This document shows, in pieces, positions 9,630 through 19,796 of a stretch of 64,000 nucleotides of DNA. A program made the translations under genes and the position numbers. The stretch lies in assembly GCF_034479375.1 (NCBI RefSeq), contig NZ_CP140155.1, forward strand, positions 1,488,001 to 1,552,000, in the 5' to 3' direction. The notes under the pieces are model-generated. The model was not told the origin of the DNA, ran no database searches, and worked only from the letters and a program-made list of their open reading frames with translations. Numbering within the stretch: the first letter of the stretch is position 1; the number at the start of each line of letters is the position of its first letter. This DNA comes from Rhodopseudomonas palustris (GTDB lineage: Bacteria > Pseudomonadota > Alphaproteobacteria > Rhizobiales > Xanthobacteraceae).

Positions 9630-10403
9630 GTGACACAGCACTCGCGCGACACCCCGCAGTTTTATCTGACGGCCCCCTCGCCATGCCCGTATCTGCCGGG
9701 CCGGCACGAGCGCAAGGTGTTCACCCATCTGGTCGGCAACAAGGCCGGCGAGCTGAACGACCTTCTCACCCATGGGGGCTTCAGACGTAGCCAGTCGATC
9801 GCCTACCGCCCGGCCTGCGACCAGTGCCGGTCCTGCGTGTCGGTCCGCGTGATCGCCAACGAATTCCGACCCTCGCGCAACCAGCGCAAGATCCTCGCGC
9901 GCAACGCCGACATCGTCGGCGAGCAGCGCAATCCGGTGCCGACCTCCGAGCAGTATTCCGTCTTCCGTGCCTATCTCGACCAGCGCCATCGCCACGGCGG
10001 CATGGCCGACATGACCGTGCTCGACTACGCGATGATGGTCGAGGACAGCCATGTCGAGACACGGATCATCGAATACCGCAGGCGCACTCCCGACACCGGC
10101 ATCACCGGCCGCGGCGGCGATCTGATCGCCGCGGCGCTGACCGACGTGCTCAATGACGGACTGTCGATGGTCTACTCGTTTTACGAGCCGGGCGAACAGA
10201 ACCGCTCGCTCGGCACCTTCATGATCCTCGACCACATCGCCCGCGCCCGCCGGCTCGGACTGCCTTACGTCTATCTCGGCTACTGGATCGAGGGCTCCAA
10301 GAAGATGGACTACAAGGGCCGCTATTTGCCGCAGCAGCGGCTGGCCTCCAGCGGCTGGATCCGCGTCGATGCCTCGGGCGAGCATCCGGAGCCGCAGGAC
10401 TGA
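9630..10403 (+). CDS. bpt: Aspartate/glutamate leucyltransferase (Bpt)
   Basis: 257 residues with the two-part ATE-like fold. It transfers leucine from Leu-tRNA to N-terminal Asp or Glu of proteins, marking them for ClpS/ClpAP degradation. The N-terminal cysteine region ([13 protein letters not shown], residues ~54-66) and the C-terminal acyltransferase part ([37 protein letters not shown]) are both present. The start is a GTG at 9630 with GGAGG at 9612-9616. Its end faces the end of mntH with an 11-nt gap. Confidence 0.93.
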   Translation: MTQHSRDTPQFYLTAPSPCPYLPGRHERKVFTHLVGNKAGELNDLLTHGGFRRSQSIAYRPACDQCRSCVSVRVIANEFRPSRNQRKILARNADIVGEQRNPVPTSEQYSVFRAYLDQRHRHGGMADMTVLDYAMMVEDSHVETRIIEYRRRTPDTGITGRGGDLIAAALTDVLNDGLSMVYSFYEPGEQNRSLGTFMILDHIARARRLGLPYVYLGYWIEGSKKMDYKGRYLPQQRLASSGWIRVDASGEHPEPQD

Positions 10404-10414
10404 GTTTTCAGGTA

Positions 10415-11791
10415 CTACGCGCCGGTCACGAAGTCGAACACCAGCTTGATGTTCAGCGCGATGATGATCGCGGCGATCGCCACCGCCGCCGTCGTCAGCC
10501 AGCGCGGCGCGACGAACACGCCCATCTTGGCGCGGCTGGCGGTGAACATCACCAGCGGCACCACGGCGAACGGCAATTGCAGGCTGAGCACCACCTGGCT
10601 GAGAATCAGCAATTGTCCGGTGCCTTTCTCGCCGAACCAGATCGTCACCACCACGGCCGGCACGATCGCGATCATCCGCGTCACCATCCGGCGTAGCCAT
10701 GGCGCCATCTTGAACTGGATGAAGCCCTCCATCACGATCTGCCCGGCCAGCGTCGCGGTGATGGTCGAGTTAAGGCCGCAGGCTAGCAGCGCGATGCCGA
10801 ACAGCGTCGGCGCCAGCGTCGAGCCGAGCATCGGCGCCAAAAGGGCGTGCGCCTGATCGAGCTCCGCCACGTCTGTCTTGCCGGTGTGATGGAAGGTTGC
10901 CGCGGCGAGGATCAGGATCGAGGCATTGATGGTGAGCGCGAAGGTCAGCGCGACCGTCGAATCGATGGTGGCGAGTTTGATCGCCTCGCGACGTTCTGGG
11001 ACGCTGTCGCCGAAGCCGCGGGTCTGCACCAGGCCGGAATGCAGATAGAGATTGTGCGGCATCACCGTGGCGCCGAGAATGCCGAGCGCCAGATACAGCA
11101 TGCCGGGTTCGGTGAGGATCTTCGTGGTTGGAGCGAAGCCGGCGATCACCGCGCCCCACTCCGGATCGGCCATCGCGATCTGAATCGCGAAGCAGGCAGC
11201 GATCACGCCGAGCAGCGCCACCACGAAGGCTTCGATCCAGCGGAAGCCGAACGCCTGCAGCGCCAGCACCAGAAACACGTCGGCGGCGGTGATCAGCACG
11301 CCGAGTTCGAGCGGAATGCCGAACAGCAGATTGAGGCCGATCGCAGTGCCGATCACCTCGGCGAGATCGGTGGCGGTGATCGCGATCTCCGCCGACAGCC
11401 ACAGCGGCCAGGACACCCAGCGCGGATACGCGTCACGGCAGGCCTGCGCCAGGTCGCGCCCCGCGCCGACGCCGAGCCGGGTGCAGAGCGACTGCAGAAT
11501 GATCGCCATGACGTTGGAGACCAGCGCGACGCTGAGCAGCGCATAGCCGTATTTGGAGCCGCCGGCGAGCGAGGTGGCCCAGTTGCCGGGGTCCATATAG
11601 CCGACCGCGACCAGATAGCCGGGGCCGAGAAACGCGACCAGCTTGCGCCAGAACGATCCGCTGGCGCGGGTCTGGATCGAGCCGAACATATTCGACAACG
11701 AAGGCTCGCCACGGGGCGAGCGCCAACCTGCCGCCGCAACCGCGGGCTGCAGGGGAATCTCCGGATCAGGTCGAGGCGTTTTCACATCCAT
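10415..11791 (-). CDS. mntH: Nramp-family manganese transporter MntH
   Basis: 458 residues, about 11 predicted membrane helices. The metal-binding helix-1 motif DPGN ([15 protein letters not shown], ~residues 65-79) and the helix-6 motif MPHNLYLHS are intact. It imports Mn2+ (and other divalent metals) by proton symport across the inner membrane. A ~50-residue hydrophilic N terminus precedes helix 1, and the exact start is uncertain (ATG 11791 or the ATG at about codon 35). In Bradyrhizobium the homologue is the main Mn importer, repressed by a Fur-type protein with manganese. A matching TTGCAA-rich site lies upstream. Confidence 0.94.
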   Translation of the reverse strand: MDVKTPRPDPEIPLQPAVAAAGWRSPRGEPSLSNMFGSIQTRASGSFWRKLVAFLGPGYLVAVGYMDPGNWATSLAGGSKYGYALLSVALVSNVMAIILQSLCTRLGVGAGRDLAQACRDAYPRWVSWPLWLSAEIAITATDLAEVIGTAIGLNLLFGIPLELGVLITAADVFLVLALQAFGFRWIEAFVVALLGVIAACFAIQIAMADPEWGAVIAGFAPTTKILTEPGMLYLALGILGATVMPHNLYLHSGLVQTRGFGDSVPERREAIKLATIDSTVALTFALTINASILILAAATFHHTGKTDVAELDQAHALLAPMLGSTLAPTLFGIALLACGLNSTITATLAGQIVMEGFIQFKMAPWLRRMVTRMIAIVPAVVVTIWFGEKGTGQLLILSQVVLSLQLPFAVVPLVMFTASRAKMGVFVAPRWLTTAAVAIAAIIIALNIKLVFDFVTGA

Positions 11792-11823
11792 TTCGTCAGA
11801 TTGGATGATTCTTGGTCTCCTTT

Positions 11824-11848
11824 TTGCAATCGACCAGCAATTGCAAAT
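11824..11848 (-). promoter_or_regulatory. Fur/Mur-type manganese operator candidate upstream of mntH
   Basis: Repeated TTGCAA-type hexamers occur at 11824-11829 and 11840-11846, the second within the palindrome AATTGCAAAT. A further ATTGCAAATAA-like copy lies at 11919-11928. Rhizobial Mur/Fur sites upstream of Mn transport genes are built from TGCAAAT/TGCAATT repeats, which is the basis of this call. The first site ends 33 nt before the mntH ATG. The exact operator limits are inferred. Confidence 0.5.
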
Positions 11849-12055
11849 GGATACCGATTTCGACCCAACGTGTGAATCGTGGTCAGATGATGGTGGTCAT
11901 CGTCGACGGAGTCATTGATTGCAAATAAGTCGGCCGGCGCCATCGAGCCCGCCGGCAAGAATATCGAGGCGAAATGCGCACAGCGAAGCCGGACGCCCGG
12001 CTTCGACGGCGTGGATCCCGGGGGATCGTAAGCGCGTTGCCGCGCGGAAACGCGG

Positions 12056-14317
12056 CTACTCGATGCCGCGGCCGAACTTGTTCGACTTCGGAAAACCCTT
12101 GGGCGGCAGCCGACCGGCATCGGCGCGGTTGCCGCGCCATTCAGCCAGTTCCTTGATCGTCACGCTGAACTCGCGGCCGGCGGAATCGCGCCAGCCGAGA
12201 CCCTGCTTGGATGCGAAGGTCGCAATGTCGGACAGGCCACCGTCCTTGTATTTCTGCAGCCGCACGCCGCGGCCGCGGGTCATCTCCGGCACCTGGTCGA
12301 GCGGGAAGATCAGCATCTTGCGGTTTTCGCCGATCACCGCGACGCTGTCCGAGCCTTCGCCGACGACGGTCAGCGCCCTCGCCTCGTTCGGCATCTCGAC
12401 ATTGATGATCTGCTTGCCCTTGCGGGTGGTGCCGACGCAGTCGTCCTCGCCGACGACAAAACCCTGGCCGTCATGGCTGGCGATCAGGAATTTGCGGCCG
12501 CCCTTGTGCACGAACATCTCAACGATCGCGGCATCCTGCTCCATGTCGATGAACATCCGGATCGGCTCGCCATGGCCGCGGCCGCCGGGAAGCTTGGCGA
12601 CCTCGAGCGAATAGAATCGGCCGTTGGTCGCCAGCAGCAGCAGCTTCGACGTGGTCTCGGCAAAGAACGACCGCCCAAGCTTGTCGTCCTGCTTGAAGTT
12701 CAGGCCCGACAGATCCTCGACGTGGCCCTTCAGCGTGCGCACCCAGCCCTTGTCGGAAATCACCACGGTGACCGGCTCACGCTCGACGAAGGCTTCCTCG
12801 ATCGCGGCGAGATCGTGCTCCGGGGCGTCTGCGAATTGCGTACGGCGCTTGCCGAGCGGCGTCTTCGGCCCGAACATCTCGCGCACCTTGCGCACCTGTT
12901 CGCCGACCTTGGCCCACTGCTCGGTCTCGGATTTCAGAATCGCGTTGATGCCCTTCAGCTCGGCGCGCAGATTCTTGTCCTCGGTGCGGATCTCGAATTC
13001 CTCGAGCTTGCGCAAAGACCGCAGCCGCATGTTGAGGATCGCTTCGGCCTGCACGTCGGTGAGGTTGAAGGCCTTCATCAGGACGGGCTTGGGCTCGTCC
13101 TCGGTGCGGATGATCTTGATCACCTTGTCGATGTTCAGATAGGCGATCAGATAGCCGCCGAGCACTTCGAGCCGGTGCTCGATCTGCGCCTTGCGATAGT
13201 TCGAGCGGCGCAGCAGCACGTCGCGGAGATGGTCGAGCCATTCGCGCAGGCATTCGGCGAGGCCGAGCACCTTGGGGATGCGGCCCTTCACCAGCACGTT
13301 GAGATTGAGCGGGATCCGGCTTTCCAGCTCGGTGAGCCGGAACAGCGATTCCATCATCAGGGCCGGGTCGACCGCGCGCGACTTCGGCTCGATCACGACG
13401 CGCACGTCTTCGGCGGATTCGTCGCGGATGTCGCCGACCAGCGGCAGCTTCTTCTCGTTCAGCAATTCGGCGATCTTCTCGATCAGCCGTGACTTCTGCA
13501 CCAGCCAGGGAATCTCGGTGACGACCACGACCCAGGTGCCGCGCGCGCCCTCTTCCTGCAGCCACTTAGCGCGGGTGCGGAACGCGCCGCGGCCGGTCGT
13601 GTAGGCCTCGGCGATGCTCTCCTTGGAATCGATGACGATGCCGCCAGTCGGGAAGTCCGGGCCTTTCACGAAACGCAGCAGCGCCTTCGACTTGGCGTCC
13701 GGCTTCTCGATCAGATGCAGGGCGGCGTCGCAGAGTTCGGCGGCGTTGTGCGGCGGGATCGCGGTCGCCATGCCGACTGCGATGCCTTGCGCGCCGTTGG
13801 CGAGAAGGTTCGGGAAGCCGCCGGGCAGCACCACCGGCTCTTTCGACTGGCCGTCGTAGTTCGGCCGAAACGCGACGCCGTCCTCGTCGATGCCGTCGAG
13901 CAGCAGCCGCGCGACGTCGGTCATGCGGGCTTCGGTGTAACGGTAGGCGGCCGGATTGTCGCCGTCGATATTGCCGAAATTGCCCTGGCCGTCGACCAGC
14001 GGGTAGCGTGAGGAGAAGTCCTGCGCGAGGCGCACCAGCGCGTCATAGATCGACTGGTCGCCGTGCGGATGGAACGAACCCATCACGTCGCCGACGATCT
14101 TGGCCGACTTCTTGAACGGCGTGCCGGGGTCGAGCCGCAGCAGGCGCATGCCGTAGAGGATGCGCCGATGCACCGGCTTCAGCCCGTCCCGGGCGTCCGG
14201 CAGCGCGCGATGCATGATGGTCGAGAGCGCGTAAGCGAGATAGCGCTCTTCCAGAGCGTCACGAAGCTGGACTTCGTGAATCTCGGCCGGCTCCGGCGGA
14301 ATCAGTCGTTTTCCCAT
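12056..14317 (-). CDS. parC: DNA topoisomerase IV subunit A
   Basis: 753 residues. Breaks and rejoins DNA to decatenate chromosomes together with ParE. The N-terminal breakage-reunion domain contains [34 protein letters not shown] in pieces (positions ~18-51), [25 protein letters not shown] in pieces with the catalytic Tyr, and [12 protein letters not shown]. The C-terminal region has beta-pinwheel blades ([37 protein letters not shown]). Length is typical of alphaproteobacterial ParC rather than GyrA, which is longer. It is downstream of a TetR regulator and upstream of the mntH promoter region. Confidence 0.95.
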   Translation of the reverse strand: MGKRLIPPEPAEIHEVQLRDALEERYLAYALSTIMHRALPDARDGLKPVHRRILYGMRLLRLDPGTPFKKSAKIVGDVMGSFHPHGDQSIYDALVRLAQDFSSRYPLVDGQGNFGNIDGDNPAAYRYTEARMTDVARLLLDGIDEDGVAFRPNYDGQSKEPVVLPGGFPNLLANGAQGIAVGMATAIPPHNAAELCDAALHLIEKPDAKSKALLRFVKGPDFPTGGIVIDSKESIAEAYTTGRGAFRTRAKWLQEEGARGTWVVVVTEIPWLVQKSRLIEKIAELLNEKKLPLVGDIRDESAEDVRVVIEPKSRAVDPALMMESLFRLTELESRIPLNLNVLVKGRIPKVLGLAECLREWLDHLRDVLLRRSNYRKAQIEHRLEVLGGYLIAYLNIDKVIKIIRTEDEPKPVLMKAFNLTDVQAEAILNMRLRSLRKLEEFEIRTEDKNLRAELKGINAILKSETEQWAKVGEQVRKVREMFGPKTPLGKRRTQFADAPEHDLAAIEEAFVEREPVTVVISDKGWVRTLKGHVEDLSGLNFKQDDKLGRSFFAETTSKLLLLATNGRFYSLEVAKLPGGRGHGEPIRMFIDMEQDAAIVEMFVHKGGRKFLIASHDGQGFVVGEDDCVGTTRKGKQIINVEMPNEARALTVVGEGSDSVAVIGENRKMLIFPLDQVPEMTRGRGVRLQKYKDGGLSDIATFASKQGLGWRDSAGREFSVTIKELAEWRGNRADAGRLPPKGFPKSNKFGRGIE

Positions 14318-14478
14318 GGGGTGGAGTTAGCCTTTGGCTGGGTTTCCGGCAAGTTCTACGGCTGTTTCGCGGGCGACCCGCACATCAAAACCGTCTTTGA
14401 ACGGTCGTTTCCCGCTGCGGATGGCATAATCGGGCAGCAGAATGAGGCCAATGAGGCTTCGAACAGGCTTCGACCTGC

Positions 14479-15081
14479 TTACGTCCGCCCGCTGCTTCCG
14501 ATCAGGCCGCGCACCAGTTCCGACAAGGCAGCACGCGTCTCCGCCCCGAACTTCCGGCGCGGAGCCGCGAGCTGCTGCAGCACGATCCCGACCAGCGCCG
14601 AGACGAAAATCTCCGCATGGAGCCGCGGGCTGCCGGAGCCCGCGGCGGTCAGCGCCAGCTCGGCGCTGCGTCGCCAGGTCTCGTACCATTCGGCGACGAT
14701 CGGCCGGTAGCGATCGTCGCGCGCCGCCGCCAGGAACGCCTCGTAGCAGGCGGTGTGGATCTCGGCATCGGAGGCGAGCTCTTTGGTGTACCAGCCGACC
14801 AGTGCGTCGATCCACGCTTCCACGTCGAGCGCGTCGCTCTGCAGGCTCAGCGCCAGCGCGCGCAGACGCTTGACCTCACGCATCAGAGCGAATTTCAGCG
14901 CGGCCTCCACCAGCAGATCGCGCGTGCCGAAATAATGGGTGATCGCGCCGAGCGACAAGCCGGTTTCGGCCGCGACCGCCCTGTGGGTGACGCCCTTGAG
15001 CCCGCCGCGCCCGATCAGGCGCAACGTCGCCTCCATCACCGGGCGTTCGCGGTCGCTGACTTCGGATTCCATCCTGTCCAT
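14479..15081 (-). CDS. TetR-family transcriptional regulator
   Basis: 200 residues. An N-terminal helix-turn-helix (~residues 10-56: RLIGRGGLKGVTHRAVAAET then GLSLGAITHYFGTRDLL) and an all-helical ligand domain are seen. The motif GAITHYFGTRDLL resembles the BetI/AcrR-like group. The start is set at ATG 15081 because an earlier in-frame ATG (15123) would put coding sequence inside a perfect dyad and has no ribosome binding site. It is divergent from a GST gene with two dyads between them, suggesting local control of the GST and itself. Confidence 0.85.
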   Translation of the reverse strand: MDRMESEVSDRERPVMEATLRLIGRGGLKGVTHRAVAAETGLSLGAITHYFGTRDLLVEAALKFALMREVKRLRALALSLQSDALDVEAWIDALVGWYTKELASDAEIHTACYEAFLAAARDDRYRPIVAEWYETWRRSAELALTAAGSGSPRLHAEIFVSALVGIVLQQLAAPRRKFGAETRAALSELVRGLIGSSGRT

Positions 15082-15114
15082 GTTGTCGACAGCCGCCTCG
15101 CCCTTAACCACTTC

Positions 15115-15163
15115 ACAGAACATTTGTTCTGTTTTATAAATTCTTTGTTCTAATCATGAGAAC
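15115..15163. promoter_or_regulatory. Operator region between tetR and GST genes
   Basis: A perfect inverted repeat ACAGAACATTTGTTCTGT (15115-15132; 8-bp arms, TT spacer) is followed by a second dyad GTTCTAATCATGAGAAC (15147-15163; 5-bp GTTCT/AGAAC arms). Both share AGAAC half-sites. They lie between divergent genes in an AT-rich stretch, typical of a TetR autoregulatory operator pair. The half-site spacing does not fit the alphaproteobacterial LexA box. Confidence 0.65.
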
Positions 15164-15213
15164 ACCCCCACTCGAGCACGCAGCGCGGCGAAACGCGCCG
15201 CCCAGGAGGCAGA

Positions 15214-15858
15214 GTGCCGACCTACCGCCTGCATTATTTCCCCGAATCCGGAAACAGCTACAAGCTCGCATTGATGTTGACGCTGTGCGGACAGACGTTC
15301 GAGCCGGTCTGGACCGACTTCGGCAGCGGCGTCACCCGGACCCCGGAATGGCGCGCGCGCGTCAATCCGATGGGCGAGATTCCGGTGCTGGAACAAGACG
15401 GCGCGCGGCTGACCCAAACCGCGCCGATCCTGCTGCAGCTCGCCGAGCGTCACGGCCGGTTCGGCGGCGCGAGCGCCGACGAAAAATTCGAGGTGCTGCG
15501 CTGGCTGTTCTGGGACAACCACAAGCTCAGCAGCTATTGCGCGACCTACCGCTTCTCGCGCACCTATATGCCCTCGGCGAACCGGGACGTGCAGGCGTAT
15601 TTTCGCAGGCGGATCGACGACGCGCTCACCATTCTCGGCACGCATCTGAGCGACCGCGCCTTCGCCGCCGGCGACGCGCCAACCATCGCCGATTTTTCGA
15701 TGATGGCGTATTTGTCGTTCCCCGACGAGGAGACCGGCTTCGACCTGCCCACGAACCATCCGGCGGTGCATGCGTGGCTCGGCCGGATCGCCGCCCTGCC
15801 GGGATGGCGCTCGCCCTACGATCTGCTGCCAGGCCCGCGGTTGCCGCGCTACTTCTGA
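15214..15858 (+). CDS. Glutathione S-transferase family protein
   Basis: 214 residues. The thioredoxin-like domain begins with PTYRLHYFPESGNSYKLALM. The cis-Pro region MGEIPVLEQDG and the following TQTAPILLQLAERHG form the glutathione site (~residues 50-78). The helical C-terminal domain includes GDAPTIADFSMMAY. The start is GTG at 15214 with AGGAGG at 15204-15209. It is divergent from the TetR gene and is the likely target of that regulator, perhaps for detoxification. The natural substrate is unknown. Confidence 0.87.
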   Translation: MPTYRLHYFPESGNSYKLALMLTLCGQTFEPVWTDFGSGVTRTPEWRARVNPMGEIPVLEQDGARLTQTAPILLQLAERHGRFGGASADEKFEVLRWLFWDNHKLSSYCATYRFSRTYMPSANRDVQAYFRRRIDDALTILGTHLSDRAFAAGDAPTIADFSMMAYLSFPDEETGFDLPTNHPAVHAWLGRIAALPGWRSPYDLLPGPRLPRYF

Positions 15859-15872
15859 ATCCCGTCGAATGC

Positions 15873-16622
15873 TCAAGGGATCGCAACCCGCGCCAGATGC
15901 TTCGCCACCGCATTGATGAAGCCGTCGCGGGCGTCGGAATGGCCCTGCCCGCGCGGCTCCAGCACGTTGCGCAGCAGGAAGCGGCCGGTCAATTCGAAGC
16001 CGTCGCGCAGATCCTGGTCGGACCAGCCGTTGCGTCCGTCATGGTCGTCGCGCAGAAAGCCCGGCAGCCGCAGCAGCTTGTCGCGCCACGGCTCGCCGGC
16101 GGAGCGCGACACGGCGCTGCCGGATTTCGGCGAGACGTAGATCAGTTCGGCGGTCGCGCCGGTCGCGGCGCAGGACGACAGATCGAGACCGAAGCCGAGC
16201 TCCGCCAGCATCGCCAGCTCGAACCGGATCAGATGCGTCGCCGCCTCGGCGACGTCGTCGAAATCGTCGAGCGTGTGCTCCAGCATCTCGTAGATGTCTT
16301 CGTGCGGGTCGCGCTCCGGCAGCAGCCGCGCCAGCGACGCGAGATGGGTGATGCCGTAGACCGCGTGCGACGACGCAAGCATCGTGGCGGCGCGCATCCG
16401 CGTGCCTTCGAGCTGGTAGTAACCGAGGTGCTCGTCGAGTCGCGCGCGCCAGACCGCGAGCACGCTGTTGCCGGGCTGCAGCAGCGGCCGCAGCCGCGAC
16501 GACGCGCCGCCGCGCACCAGGCCGAGATGACGGCCGTGGCCGCGCGTCAGCAACTCGACGATCGCGCCGGCCTCGCCGTGCCGCCGGACCCCGAGAATGA
16601 TGCCCTCGTCGCTCCATTCCAT
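15873..16622 (-). CDS. recO: DNA repair protein RecO
   Basis: 249 residues. RecO with RecR helps load RecA on SSB-coated gaps (RecFOR pathway). The N-terminal OB fold begins [20 protein letters not shown] and continues through [18 protein letters not shown], a highly conserved RecO opening. The C-terminal helical part includes [20 protein letters not shown]. The zinc-cysteine cluster of some RecO proteins is reduced to a single Cys here. It is the last gene of the lepB-rnc-era-orf-recO series, a standard alphaproteobacterial order. Confidence 0.93.
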   Translation of the reverse strand: MEWSDEGIILGVRRHGEAGAIVELLTRGHGRHLGLVRGGASSRLRPLLQPGNSVLAVWRARLDEHLGYYQLEGTRMRAATMLASSHAVYGITHLASLARLLPERDPHEDIYEMLEHTLDDFDDVAEAATHLIRFELAMLAELGFGLDLSSCAATGATAELIYVSPKSGSAVSRSAGEPWRDKLLRLPGFLRDDHDGRNGWSDQDLRDGFELTGRFLLRNVLEPRGQGHSDARDGFINAVAKHLARVAIP

Positions 16623-16673
16623 GGCATGATCGTACAGGATTATTCGCCGGAGCGCAGCCGTGGCGGACGAGCC

Positions 16674-17054
16674 TCAGGCGTTGAACCAGCCGCGGGCGTC
16701 GCCGGTGTAGGACAGATAGATCCCCGCCGCGGTCAGCGCGGAAGACACGATGTCGATCCACAGACCGGCTTCCAGGCCGCTGCTCCCGATGATCTGCATC
16801 AGCGACACCACCGAGAACACCAGCGACGCGGTCAGCACGGCGCGCGCCCATTTCTTGCGGCCGTGGGCGGCGAGCCAGACCAGATAGGTCAGCAGCATGA
16901 TCAGCGCCGCCGCGATGGTGTTGGCGGCGGCGATGACGCTGGCCGACATCTCGGGATCCATCGTGCGGTCCTGAAACGCCACCGAGATGCAGTCGAGCAA
17001 CAGCGATGCCAGCAGCAGCACCTCGAACCAGTAGACATTCTTAGGAACGCTCAT
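16674..17054 (-). CDS. Four-helix membrane protein between era and recO (hypothetical)
   Basis: 126 residues, beginning MSVPKNVYWFEVLLLASLLL. Four hydrophobic segments lie at about residues 10-25, 40-62, 75-92 and 98-114, with RKKWAR between the second and third as a positive cytoplasmic loop. There is no known enzymatic motif. It is placed 10 nt after the era stop and 51 nt before recO, so it is very likely co-transcribed with the DNA/RNA processing genes. Function is unknown. Confidence 0.72.
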   Translation of the reverse strand: MSVPKNVYWFEVLLLASLLLDCISVAFQDRTMDPEMSASVIAAANTIAAALIMLLTYLVWLAAHGRKKWARAVLTASLVFSVVSLMQIIGSSGLEAGLWIDIVSSALTAAGIYLSYTGDARGWFNA

Positions 17055-17064
17055 TGCGGTGCCG

Positions 17065-17985
17065 CTATTCCTTCGGAAATTCGAGGCCCATCTCGCGGTA
17101 GCGATCCGGGTCGTTCTCCCAGTCTTCGCGCACTTTGACGAACAGGAACAGATGGACCTTCTGTTCGAGGATCTCGCCGATTTCCTTGCGGGCTTCGGCG
17201 CCGATCGACTTGATCGTCGCCCCGCCCTTGCCGAGCACGATCTTGCGCTGGCTTTCGCGCTCGACGAAGATCGTCTGCTCGATCCGCACCGAGCGGTCAC
17301 TGCGCTCGGTCCAGACGTCGGTCTCGACCGTCGACTGATACGGCAGTTCCTGATGCAGCTTGCGGAAGATCTTCTCGCGGGTGATCTCGGCCGCGAGATG
17401 CCGCAGCGGGGCATCCGACATCTGGTCTTCGGGATAGTGGAACGGGCCGACGGGGACGCCCGCGGCGAGCCCGCGGCGGAGATCATCGACGCCGTCGCCC
17501 GACAGCGCCGACACCATGTAGGTCTGGTCGAACCGCAGCCGCTCGTTGGCGGCCTGCGTCAGCGCCAGCAGCTTTTCGCGCGGCACCAGATCGATCTTGT
17601 TGATCACCAGCACCTTCGGATGACCGACATTTGCGAGATTGCCGAAGATCGTCTCGGCCTGTTCGTCGATCCCGCTGCGGGCGTCGAGCAGCACACACAC
17701 CAGATCGGCGTCGTGCGCGCCGGTCCATGCCGTCCGCACCATCGCGCGATCGAGCCGGCGCTTCGGCGCGAAGATGCCGGGCGTATCGACCAGCACGATC
17801 TGCGAGCCGCCGTCGATGACGATGCCGCGGATCAGCGCGCGCGTGGTCTGCACCTTGCGCGACACGATGGTGACCTTTGAGCCGACCAGCGCATTGACCA
17901 GCGTGGACTTGCCGACGTTCGGAGCGCCGATCAGCGCGACGAAGCCGCAACGGGTGGCCGGAGCCGCTTCAGTGATTTCAGGCAT
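17065..17985 (-). CDS. era: GTPase Era
   Basis: 306 residues. An essential GTPase that binds 16S rRNA during 30S assembly. G1 is GAPNVGKST (~residues 20-28), G3 DTPGIF, G4 NKIDLV, and the C-terminal KH domain holds VLGKGGATIKSIGAEARKEI. The gene overlaps rnc by 8 nt, consistent with translational coupling of the two rRNA-maturation factors. Confidence 0.97.
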   Translation of the reverse strand: MPEITEAAPATRCGFVALIGAPNVGKSTLVNALVGSKVTIVSRKVQTTRALIRGIVIDGGSQIVLVDTPGIFAPKRRLDRAMVRTAWTGAHDADLVCVLLDARSGIDEQAETIFGNLANVGHPKVLVINKIDLVPREKLLALTQAANERLRFDQTYMVSALSGDGVDDLRRGLAAGVPVGPFHYPEDQMSDAPLRHLAAEITREKIFRKLHQELPYQSTVETDVWTERSDRSVRIEQTIFVERESQRKIVLGKGGATIKSIGAEARKEIGEILEQKVHLFLFVKVREDWENDPDRYREMGLEFPKE

Positions 17986-18793
17986 CGTGACCGCCAGCGC
18001 TGACGCCTTCGCGGGCCAGCATCACCGAGGCGGCGACTTTCTCCGCGGCGCGCTTGCTGCCGCCGACGCCTTCGGCGGGATCGAGCCCCGGCAGGCTGAC
18101 GGCGACGCGGAATTGCGGATCGTGATGCGGCCCGGTGCGCTCGACCTCGCGATACACCGGCGTCGGCAGGCCCTTGCCCTGCGCCCATTCCTGCAACACG
18201 GTCTTGGGATCGCGCAGCGAGCGCGCCGGCTTGCGCATCCGCTCGGTCCAGTTGCGCTGCACGAACTCGGCCGCGGCCGGATAGCCGCCATCGAGGAACA
18301 CCGCGCCGATCACGGCCTCGCAGATGTCGCCGAGCACGGATTTGCGCAGGCGCGCACCCGCGCCGGCTCCGACGGTGCCGAGCCTGACGCCTTCGTCGAG
18401 ATCGAGGCTGCGGGCGACGTCGGCGCAGGTTTCCTTGCGCACCAGGTCGGCAAGCCGCTTCGACAGCTCGCCCTCGTCGGCGTTCGGGAAGGCGCGATAC
18501 AGCATGTCGGAGACGACGAGGCCGAGCACGTGATCGCCTAGAAACTCCAGCCGCTGGTAGCTGTCGGAACGATTGCGCGCGGACTTCAAAGCGGACACGT
18601 GGGTCAGCGCGGTATTCAACAGTGCCGGGTCTGCGAAGCTGTGTCCGATCCGCTGTTCGATCGCGACCGCCATGGCTTTCGACTTCGCCCTGCTGCGCCG
18701 TTTGCGGTCAGTAGGCGGTTCGGCCGGCGACGTCGGCGCAGCAGAGTCGCTGGCCGTCGGCGGGCTGTCGATGCTGGTTACATCCTCGATCAT
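17978..18793 (-). CDS. rnc: Ribonuclease III
   Basis: 271 residues. Cleaves double-stranded RNA in rRNA and mRNA processing. The signature is YQRLEFLGDHVLGLVVSDML, and the second acidic motif is GDICEAVIGAVFLDGG. A C-terminal dsRNA-binding domain ends with GSKRAAEKVAASVML. The N terminus carries an extra ~40-residue Ser/Pro/Lys-rich leader (with RKRRSRAKSK) compared with the usual ~225-residue enzyme. The ATG at 18793 overlaps the lepB stop by 4 nt (ATGA), which supports this start. Confidence 0.96.
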   Translation of the reverse strand: MIEDVTSIDSPPTASDSAAPTSPAEPPTDRKRRSRAKSKAMAVAIEQRIGHSFADPALLNTALTHVSALKSARNRSDSYQRLEFLGDHVLGLVVSDMLYRAFPNADEGELSKRLADLVRKETCADVARSLDLDEGVRLGTVGAGAGARLRKSVLGDICEAVIGAVFLDGGYPAAAEFVQRNWTERMRKPARSLRDPKTVLQEWAQGKGLPTPVYREVERTGPHHDPQFRVAVSLPGLDPAEGVGGSKRAAEKVAASVMLAREGVSAGGHDA

Positions 18794-19548
18794 CGCACGA
18801 TCGAAAAGATGCGGCTCCAGCGCACCGCGGTCGGCCAGCGCCAGATTTGCCAGGCGTGTTCGCCCTCGGCGATCGAGAAGAAGATCATCTGGGCGCGCCC
18901 GATGATGTTCTCGAACGGAACGTAGCCGACGGCGGACAGCACGCGGCTGTCGGTGGAATTGTCGCGGTTGTCGCCCATCATGAAGAAGTTTCCGGGCGGC
19001 ACGGTGTAGACATTGGTGTTGTCGTAGAAACCGTTGTCGACGCAATCGAGCGTCTCGTAGGAAACGTTGTTCGGCAGCGTCTCCTTCCAGCGCTTGACGC
19101 GGGCGGTGGCGTCCGAGCCGCACGGGTCCTCGCCGACGTAGTCGGGCAGCCGCTCGCGCACCACCGGCTTTTCGTTGATGTAGAGCAGCCCCTCCCGCAT
19201 CTGGATGCGGTCGCCGGGCAGCCCGATCACGCGCTTGATGTAGTCGGTGGAATCGTCCTTCGGCAGCCGGAACACCACGACGTCGCCGCGGTTCGGCTCG
19301 GCGCCGAAGATCCGTCCGGAGAAGATCGGCGGCGACAGCGGGATCGAATAGTGGCTGTAGCCGTAGGAATATTTCGAGACGAACAGGTAGTCGCCGACCA
19401 GCAGCGTCGCCTTCATCGAGCCGGACGGGATGTTGAACGGCTGGAACAGGAAGGTCCGGATCACCAGCGCGATAATGAGGGCATGAATGACGACGCGGAT
19501 CGTTTCGCCAATGCCGCTTTCAGATTTCGTACCGGATGTCACGCTCAT
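18790..19548 (-). CDS. lepB: Signal peptidase I
   Basis: 252 residues. Inner-membrane serine protease that removes signal peptides from Sec and Tat substrates. The single N-terminal membrane helix (VIHALIIALVIRTFLFQPF) is followed by the catalytic Ser in IPSGSM (~residue 43) and the catalytic Lys in YIKRVIGLPGD (~residue 104). Box E is GDNRDNSTDSR. It heads the lepB-rnc-era-orf-recO set on the minus strand. Confidence 0.96.
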   Translation of the reverse strand: MSVTSGTKSESGIGETIRVVIHALIIALVIRTFLFQPFNIPSGSMKATLLVGDYLFVSKYSYGYSHYSIPLSPPIFSGRIFGAEPNRGDVVVFRLPKDDSTDYIKRVIGLPGDRIQMREGLLYINEKPVVRERLPDYVGEDPCGSDATARVKRWKETLPNNVSYETLDCVDNGFYDNTNVYTVPPGNFFMMGDNRDNSTDSRVLSAVGYVPFENIIGRAQMIFFSIAEGEHAWQIWRWPTAVRWSRIFSIVR

Positions 19549-19796
19549 CGCTTTCCCGATTCCCGTCGCGGGCGGCCGCGCGGTGGACGACTGTTCTCAG
19601 GTGAAGCGAACCGCTTCGCGATGAGAAGCTGCTGGAGACGGCGAAGGCCCGACAGGGCTGCTTCACCACAGATTCGACCCGCAGGGGGTTCCGCGCGGTT
19701 GTAGACCGTTGTCGGCAAGGGTGCAATCAACCGTCCCGACAAAACTCGCTAATCCTATGACGTATCAGTCACTTTTCCTGCGGCGGAAGCCCTGCG

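Noticed and set aside
11782..12120. 112-codon minus-strand frame over the mntH upstream region
   Set aside because: No protein-like character; the region looks regulatory.
15082..15123. Longer TetR start at 15123
   Set aside because: No ribosome binding site, and it would overlap the perfect dyad at 15115-15132.
15115..15163. GAAC/GTTC half-sites in the tetR-GST region as a LexA box
   Set aside because: GAAC-N4-GTTC and GTTC-N9-GAAC spacings do not fit the alphaproteobacterial GTTC-N7-GTTC site; a TetR operator is more likely.
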